Origin: Actinomycetota bacterium
GTDB lineage: Bacteria; Actinomycetota; Thermoleophilia; Gaiellales; Gaiellaceae
NCBI GenBank assembly: GCA_013813345.1
Contig: JACCRW010000185.1
Coordinates: 1 to 6,285 of the forward strand
Length of the DNA: 6,285 nucleotides
Direction: 5' to 3'
The translations under genes and the position numbers were made by a program. Under the pieces are notes generated by a model. It was not told the DNA's origin. It searched no databases and saw only the letters and a program-made list of their open reading frames with translations. Each line of letters opens with the position of its first letter. Within the stretch, counting starts at the first letter, position 1. Shown here piece after piece: positions 1-3,594 of this stretch.

Positions 1-582
1 CGCGAATCGGTCACGCTCGTGCACAAGGGCAACATCATGAAGTTCACCGAGGGTGGCTTCCGCGATTGGGGCTACGCGCTCGCGGCGGGCGAGTTCGGCG
101 CGACCCCGATCGACGGCGGACCCTGGCTCTCGCTCGATCACGAGGGTCGGTCGATCACGATCAAGGACGCGATCGCCGATGCCTTTCTCCAGCAGATCCT
201 GCTCCGTCCGGCCGAGTACGATGTGATCGCGACGCTGAACCTGAACGGGGACTACATCTCGGACGCGCTCGCCGCACAGGTGGGCGGAATCGGGATCGCG
301 CCCGGCGCGAACATGTCGGACGAGGTGGCGATGTTCGAGGCGACGCACGGCACGGCGCCGAAGTACGCCGGGCAGGACAAGGTCAACCCCGGCTCGCTGA
401 TCCTCTCGGCGGAGATGATGCTGCGCCACCTCGGCTGGGTCGAGGCGGCCGACCTGATCATCGCCTCGCTCGGCGCCGCGATCGCCGACAAGGTCGTCAC
501 CTACGACTTCGCGCGCCTCCTCGACGATCCGACCGAGGTCTCCTCCTCGGCCTTCGGGCAGGCGATGATCGAGCGGATGTAG
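1..582 (+). CDS. icd: NADP-dependent isocitrate dehydrogenase, C-terminal part (5' end outside window)
   Basis: The encoded enzyme oxidatively decarboxylates isocitrate to 2-oxoglutarate in the TCA cycle, yielding NADPH; it is a cytosolic homodimer. The frame is open from base 1, giving 193 residues that end IERM and TAG at 580-582. The sequence closely follows E. coli Icd (416 aa). Catalytic Lys230 corresponds to the K in HKGNIMK (bases 25-27). The substrate/metal aspartates 283, 307 and 311 are present in ADAFLQQ and NGDYISD. The adenine-binding loop THGTAPKYAGQDKVNPGS is intact. The NADP-specificity residues Lys344/Tyr345 (PKY) and Tyr391/Arg395 (YDFAR) are kept, so NADP rather than NAD is the expected cofactor. 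From the Lys230 match, about 220 residues lie upstream of the window, including the isocitrate-binding serine and arginines. The C-terminus is complete. A strong hairpin follows 3 bases after the stop, suggesting the gene ends its transcription unit. Confidence 0.96.
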   Translation, partial: RESVTLVHKGNIMKFTEGGFRDWGYALAAGEFGATPIDGGPWLSLDHEGRSITIKDAIADAFLQQILLRPAEYDVIATLNLNGDYISDALAAQVGGIGIAPGANMSDEVAMFEATHGTAPKYAGQDKVNPGSLILSAEMMLRHLGWVEAADLIIASLGAAIADKVVTYDFARLLDDPTEVSSSAFGQAMIERM

Positions 583-585
583 GAA

Positions 586-612
586 CACGGGGGAAACCAT
601 GTTTCCCCCGTG
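586..612 (+). terminator. Perfect hairpin after icd, probable transcription terminator
   Basis: CACGGGGGAAAC (586-597) and GTTTCCCCCGTG (601-612) are exact reverse complements around a 3-base CAT loop, giving a 12-bp stem that starts 3 bases after the icd stop. What follows is AGCCCCCTTCTTATCT, pyrimidine-rich but without a real T run. It is thus a stem-only terminator of the kind often seen in high-GC actinobacteria, not a classic intrinsic one. The stem is symmetric and could act in both directions, stopping any read-through from the minus strand too. Confidence 0.75.
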
Positions 613-782
613 AGCCCCCTTCTTATCTCGGCTCGAGCTGCGCCACCCACTCAGTCGGAGTCGGGCAAAGCCCGCCTCCTCCGTCCAACGAGCCCGCCCA
701 CAGAAAGGATGGGACGCGCGCGCCGACGACGGCCATTCGGCGTCCTCACGAGCGTCTCATCTGCGCTCCGCAAGACGGCGGC
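613..782. other. Non-coding stretch between icd terminator and lipoprotein remnant
   Basis: No convincing gene is seen here. Frames stay open only because of GC content, and their translations are arginine/serine/proline-rich with no family features. Two small hairpins are visible: CGGGC AAA GCCCG (662-674), flanked by CGGAG (656-660) and CTCCG (679-683) which could extend it; and CGCCGA/TCGGCG (721-726 with 737-742, 10-base loop). A motif vaguely like part of a c-di-GMP-I riboswitch lies at about 697-717 and is treated under findings. This would be the leader of the lipoprotein remnant if that gene was ever transcribed. Confidence 0.4.
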
Positions 783-963
783 GTGCAGAAACCGCTTCTC
801 ACTGCGGCGCTCGTGCTCGCGCTCGCCGGCTGCGGCGGCGGCAACGCCGAAGGTGCAGGAGCTGAAGTTCTATGCGCGCGGCGTTGGCCCGCTCCTCAGC
901 ATCCACCTCGACGGCGCAGGCGGCCGCGCTGCTCTCGTCAGCTACACGCCCGGTAAGAGCTAG
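783..963 (+). pseudogene. Lipoprotein gene remnant: signal peptide and C-terminus in different frames
   Basis: From GTG at 783, one frame reads VQKPLLTAALVLALAGCGGG, a textbook lipoprotein signal: Lys in the n-region, a hydrophobic core, lipobox LAGC with Cys at codon 17 (831-833), then a Gly-rich tether. That frame soon becomes meaningless (CARRWPAPQHPP). From about 850 the +1-shifted frame reads KVQELKFYARGVGPLL, continues through SIHLDG and GRAALVSYTPGKS, and stops with TAG at 961-963. From memory this resembles the C-terminal end of actinobacterial (Thermoleophilia-type) secreted lipoproteins that usually run to roughly 200 residues or more. Only about 60 codons remain and the frame changes around 835-850, so I read it as a gene that lost its middle and its frame. 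It has no good Shine-Dalgarno sequence. The stop shares the CTAG at 960-963 with the stop of the convergent gene. A functional short lipoprotein made only from the first frame is an alternative, but less likely. Confidence 0.6.
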
Positions 964-1439
964 CCCACTAGGCGGAAGAGCACGATGCTTCGATTCGGGT
1001 TGCGCGCGGTGCGGGTGACGGTGAGCGTGCCGCGGGCGTTGTCGTACAGCCCGGTCCCCCCGAGCACGGCCAGCTCGTAGAACTGCGGGTAGATGATCGA
1101 GCCGCCGACGACGAGCTTCCCCTTCGGGAGGAAGTAGGTACCGCGGCAGTTTCGCGAGTTGCCGACGATGAAGGTGCAGATCATCTCGACGTGGCCGATC
1201 GACCGGGTCGAGAGCCTGCGGTTGAAAAGAAGATGGCGCATGACGTGCATGTCGCCCGCGCTGCGGCCACGAGGGCCGATGTCGATGCGCTTCGAGGCGA
1301 TCTCGCGATCGGTGATCCGGATCTGCGCCGGGCCGATCGTCGCCTCGGCTCCACGGCTCGCGGGAATCCCGAGCAGCAGTCCGCCCGCAAGCCCCGCAAG
1401 GAGCAGAGAGAACCTCTCGGTCTTCACTCGACGGGTCAT
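960..1439 (-). CDS. Exported allene-oxide-cyclase-like / dirigent-like barrel protein
   Basis: This 159-aa protein has an N-terminal signal peptide: basic start (MTRRVKTER), hydrophobic core at about 10-26, then AEA at 31-33 as a likely signal peptidase I site. There is no lipobox, so it is predicted to be released or wall-associated. The mature part is beta-rich. It carries the pattern of the allene oxide cyclase/dirigent barrel superfamily: GDMHVMRHLLFN (62-73), a strand around MICTF (86-90), GTYFLPKGKLVVGG (100-113) and the signature-like GGTGLYDNARGTLTV (127-141). Cys88 and Cys98 could form a disulphide outside the cell. Bacterial members have no settled function, and enzyme activity cannot be claimed. 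Its ATG overlaps the TGA of the upstream kinase gene (ATGA at 1439-1436), and an AAAGGAGA Shine-Dalgarno sits 7 bases ahead, so it is translated with the two-component operon. Confidence 0.75.
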   Translation of the reverse strand: MTRRVKTERFSLLLAGLAGGLLLGIPASRGAEATIGPAQIRITDREIASKRIDIGPRGRSAGDMHVMRHLLFNRRLSTRSIGHVEMICTFIVGNSRNCRGTYFLPKGKLVVGGSIIYPQFYELAVLGGTGLYDNARGTLTVTRTARNPNRSIVLFRLVG

Positions 1440-2974
1440 GCCAGCGTCTCCTTTCGCTCGCTACCGTTGCGATCCTCCTGCGGCTCCGCGGTCACGGCGG
1501 CGGCGGCCGGGAGCTCGAGCCAGAACGTGGAGCCCGCGCCAGCCTCGCTGTCGAATCCGATCCGGCCACCGTGGGCCTCGACGATCTCGCGCGAGACGGC
1601 CAGGCCGAGGCCTGTCCCTCCGATCCCGCTCGCTCCCGCCTCGCCGCGGAAGAACTTCGTGAAGATGCGGCTCTGCTGGTCGGAGGCTATCCCCAGCCCT
1701 TCGTCGCGAACGCGTACCCGCACCGCGCCGTTCGCGCTCTCGCCGGCGAGCTCGACGACGCCGCCCTCGGGCGAGTACTTGATCGCGTTCGAGAGCAGGT
1801 TTCCGACGACCTGCGCGAGTCGGTTCGGGTCGCCCAGCACCGGGAGCGAGTCTCGCGGCAAGTTGAGCAGCAGTCGGTGCTTCGGGCTCTGGGCACGGTA
1901 GAGCTGTGCCTGCTCGTCGAGTAGTGAGGCCATGTCGACCGCTACCTGGCTCAGCTCGAGGCGTCCGTCCTCGATCCGCTGCACGTCCAGGAAGTCCTCG
2001 AGGAGCGCGGCGAGCCGGCGTGCCTGCGCGTCGACGATCCCGAGGTAGTGCCGGCGCGCCTGCGGGTCGAAGTCGCGCTGCAGGAGGAGCGAGGTGAAGC
2101 CGAGCACGCTTGCGAGCGGCGTCCGCAGCTCGTGCGAGACGATGCTGATCAGCTCCGTCTTCAGGCGCTCGCTCTCGCGGAGCTTCGCGTTCCGGAGCTC
2201 GAGCTCGTCATGGCCGCGCTGCACCTCCTCGGCCATCGAGTTGAACGAGCGCGTGAGCTCACCGAGCTCGCCGGGGCCTTCCGTCGGAAGCCGGTGCGAG
2301 AGGTCGCCGCCCGCCAGTCGGCTCGCGCCCGAGGCGACGGCCCGGACCGGCCGGCCGATCGCCCGGCCGAGGAGGATGCCGAAGAGCACGATCAGGAGCG
2401 TCGACGCGCCGAGGCCGACCGCCCCGACCGCGAGCGCGCGATCGGAGCGGCGGTCGGCGGTCGCCGCGGCGCTGCGCGCGAGCTGGTTCTCCTCGGCGAG
2501 GAAGCGGCCGAAGCGCCCACGGATCGCGTCGGTCTGACGCTTTCCCTCGATCGTCACCAGCGCCGAGCGAGCCGCGTCGGAACTCTCGGGGACGAGATCA
2601 ATCACCGGCTTCGCATAGTCGTCGAGGTACCGGCCGATCAGCCTGGTGATCTGCGTAGCTCGGCGAAGCTGATTGGAGTCGATCGACGCGCGCTCGAGGA
2701 AGACCCATTGCCGCTCCGGCAGAGCCGTCAGGGCTGCGGTGTAGGGCTGGAGAAATCGCCTGTTGCCCGTCAGCGTAAATCCGCGCAGCCCCGTCTCCAG
2801 GTCGACGACGAGCTTCTCGAGCTGGAGCGTCGCCTGGGTCACGTCCTTCGAGCGCGCCTCTCGCTCGTTCGCCTCGCGCAGCGTCGACACCGCGACGATC
2901 AGCGCCGCGAATGCGCCGGCGACGAGGACGGCGAGAACGACACTCGCAACGAGCATCCGCCTCGCGAGGCTCAT
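1436..2974 (-). CDS. Membrane sensor histidine kinase, CHASE3-HAMP-HisKA-HATPase
   Basis: This is a 512-aa sensor kinase that autophosphorylates on His281 and passes the phosphate to a receiver, probably the one encoded just upstream. Order: TM1 (about 8-30); an extracytoplasmic CHASE3-type helical sensor (about 34-170) with the hallmark DLETGLRGFTLTGNRRFLQPY; TM2 (about 180-203); HAMP (about 204-256); a short coiled linker; HisKA (about 271-336) with SHELRTPL; and a HATPase domain (about 385-490). The ATPase boxes look intact: N box NLLSNAIKYS (Asn396), G1 DEGLGI (424-429), F box IFTKFF (437-442) and G2 GGTGLGLA (452-459). The start is MSLARRML at 2974, which puts TM1 at the N-terminus and overlaps the receiver stop by ATGA; GGGAGC lies just ahead. 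The same frame remains open to about 3484, but that extension is out-of-frame receiver sequence. The CHASE3 ligand is unknown. A charged tail of about 25 residues follows the ATPase domain. Confidence 0.93.
   Translation of the reverse strand: MSLARRMLVASVVLAVLVAGAFAALIVAVSTLREANEREARSKDVTQATLQLEKLVVDLETGLRGFTLTGNRRFLQPYTAALTALPERQWVFLERASIDSNQLRRATQITRLIGRYLDDYAKPVIDLVPESSDAARSALVTIEGKRQTDAIRGRFGRFLAEENQLARSAAATADRRSDRALAVGAVGLGASTLLIVLFGILLGRAIGRPVRAVASGASRLAGGDLSHRLPTEGPGELGELTRSFNSMAEEVQRGHDELELRNAKLRESERLKTELISIVSHELRTPLASVLGFTSLLLQRDFDPQARRHYLGIVDAQARRLAALLEDFLDVQRIEDGRLELSQVAVDMASLLDEQAQLYRAQSPKHRLLLNLPRDSLPVLGDPNRLAQVVGNLLSNAIKYSPEGGVVELAGESANGAVRVRVRDEGLGIASDQQSRIFTKFFRGEAGASGIGGTGLGLAVSREIVEAHGGRIGFDSEAGAGSTFWLELPAAAAVTAEPQEDRNGSERKETLA
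1447..1454 (-). promoter_or_regulatory. Shine-Dalgarno of the exported barrel protein
   Basis: On the minus strand AAAGGAGA lies inside the last codons of the kinase gene, with 7 bases between it and the ATG at 1439-1437. It supports this start and shows that the gene can be initiated efficiently in addition to coupling through the ATGA overlap. Confidence 0.7.
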
Positions 2975-3462
2975 GCCCGCTCCCGCCCCTTCGAGCCGAC
3001 ACCGCTGATCTCCTGATCCGGCGCCAGCAGCTCCTCGACCGCCGCCGTCAGCTCGTCCGGATGGAAGGGCTTGGAGACGAAGCGGTCGGCGCCCGCGGTC
3101 CACGCGCTCGCCTCCGCATGACTCCACGCGGTCATCACGAGCACGGGAACCGCTGCCAGGCGCTCGTCGTTTCGCAGCTCCTCCAGAACGGCGATTCCGC
3201 TCATCACCGGCAGCATCAGGTCGAGCACGACGAGATCCGGCGCGACGTCCCGCGCGAGCGCGAGAGCAGCCTTGCCATCGGCCGCCTCGACGAAGCGGTA
3301 CTGAGGCCCGAGGACCGCGCGGACGAGCTCCCGCAGGCTCGGCTCGTCGTCGCACACGAGGATCGTCGGCCCGGAAGGGGTGGCACCCGGTGTTCTTCTG
3401 TCGGCGGCTTCCATCAGTTCGCTGGAGAGGCGATGGAGCTCGTGTGCGCCGTCGGCGATCAC
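2971..3462 (-). CDS. Single-domain response regulator (stand-alone receiver)
   Basis: This 163-aa protein consists of one receiver domain (about 32-150) without a DNA-binding or enzymatic output. Residues needed for phosphorylation are present: acidic pair Asp38/Asp39 (CDDEP), phospho-acceptor Asp81 (VVLDLMLPVMSG), Thr111 (VMTA) and Lys131 (SKPF). It probably accepts phosphate from the kinase encoded next, whose ATG overlaps this stop, and acts by binding a partner or as a relay step. The start is uncertain: GTG at 3462 gives a 31-residue leader that reads like an amphipathic helix (HELHRLSSEL), while ATG at 3414 (MEAADRR) gives a more usual length. Neither has a clear Shine-Dalgarno. It is the first gene of the three-gene operon, 132 bases from the divergent c-di-GMP gene. 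Confidence 0.9.
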   Translation of the reverse strand: MIADGAHELHRLSSELMEAADRRTPGATPSGPTILVCDDEPSLRELVRAVLGPQYRFVEAADGKAALALARDVAPDLVVLDLMLPVMSGIAVLEELRNDERLAAVPVLVMTAWSHAEASAWTAGADRFVSKPFHPDELTAAVEELLAPDQEISGVGSKGRERA

Positions 3463-3507
3463 TGGGGGATGGCCGCGGCGGCACGGGGCATCGACCCCCC
3501 GCTTTGG

Positions 3508-3537
3508 AGTGTAGTCGGCGCGGCAGTGGCTGTTCGA
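3508..3537 (-). promoter_or_regulatory. Weak candidate promoter for the two-component operon
   Basis: On the minus strand, TCGAAC (3537-3532) and TACACT (3513-3508) are 18 bases apart, a loose match to housekeeping -35/-10 boxes, and would place the transcript start about 40 bases before the GTG at 3462. The -35 half lies in an imperfect inverted repeat GTTCG (3532-3536) / CGAAC (3544-3548) with a 7-base loop, which could be an operator or chance. Nothing clearer is visible for the plus-strand gene in this 132-base divergent gap (3463-3594). Confidence 0.25.
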
Positions 3538-3582
3538 GTCCCCCGAACGAGGGAGGGGCGAAAGTCGGAAACGCCCGATGCT

Positions 3583-3588
3583 GGAGGG
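3583..3588 (+). promoter_or_regulatory. Shine-Dalgarno fixing the start of the c-di-GMP gene
   Basis: GGAGGG is followed by a 6-base spacer and ATG at 3595-3597. This is the strongest ribosome binding site in the window and decides the start of the large gene. Confidence 0.8.
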
Positions 3589-3594
3589 AACTCG

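Noticed and set aside
66..956. 296-codon frame running through icd and on to the lipoprotein signal
   Set aside because: The first part is the shifted frame of icd, and it crosses the terminator hairpin. Only the segment from 783, the signal peptide, is meaningful.
2048..3016. 322-codon plus-strand frame opposite the histidine kinase
   Set aside because: It is antisense to HisKA, HAMP and CHASE3 coding sequence and shows only charged low-complexity translation.
2975..3484. N-terminal extension of the kinase frame up to 3484
   Set aside because: Those 170 codons overlap the receiver gene in another frame and read as Arg-rich noise. The ATG at 2974 places the first membrane helix correctly and makes an ATGA overlap.
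3464..3550. tRNA-like TTCGAGTCCCCC in the divergent gap
   Set aside because: TTCGAGT looks like a T-loop, but the flanking bases do not form a T stem and no acceptor, D or anticodon stems can be drawn.
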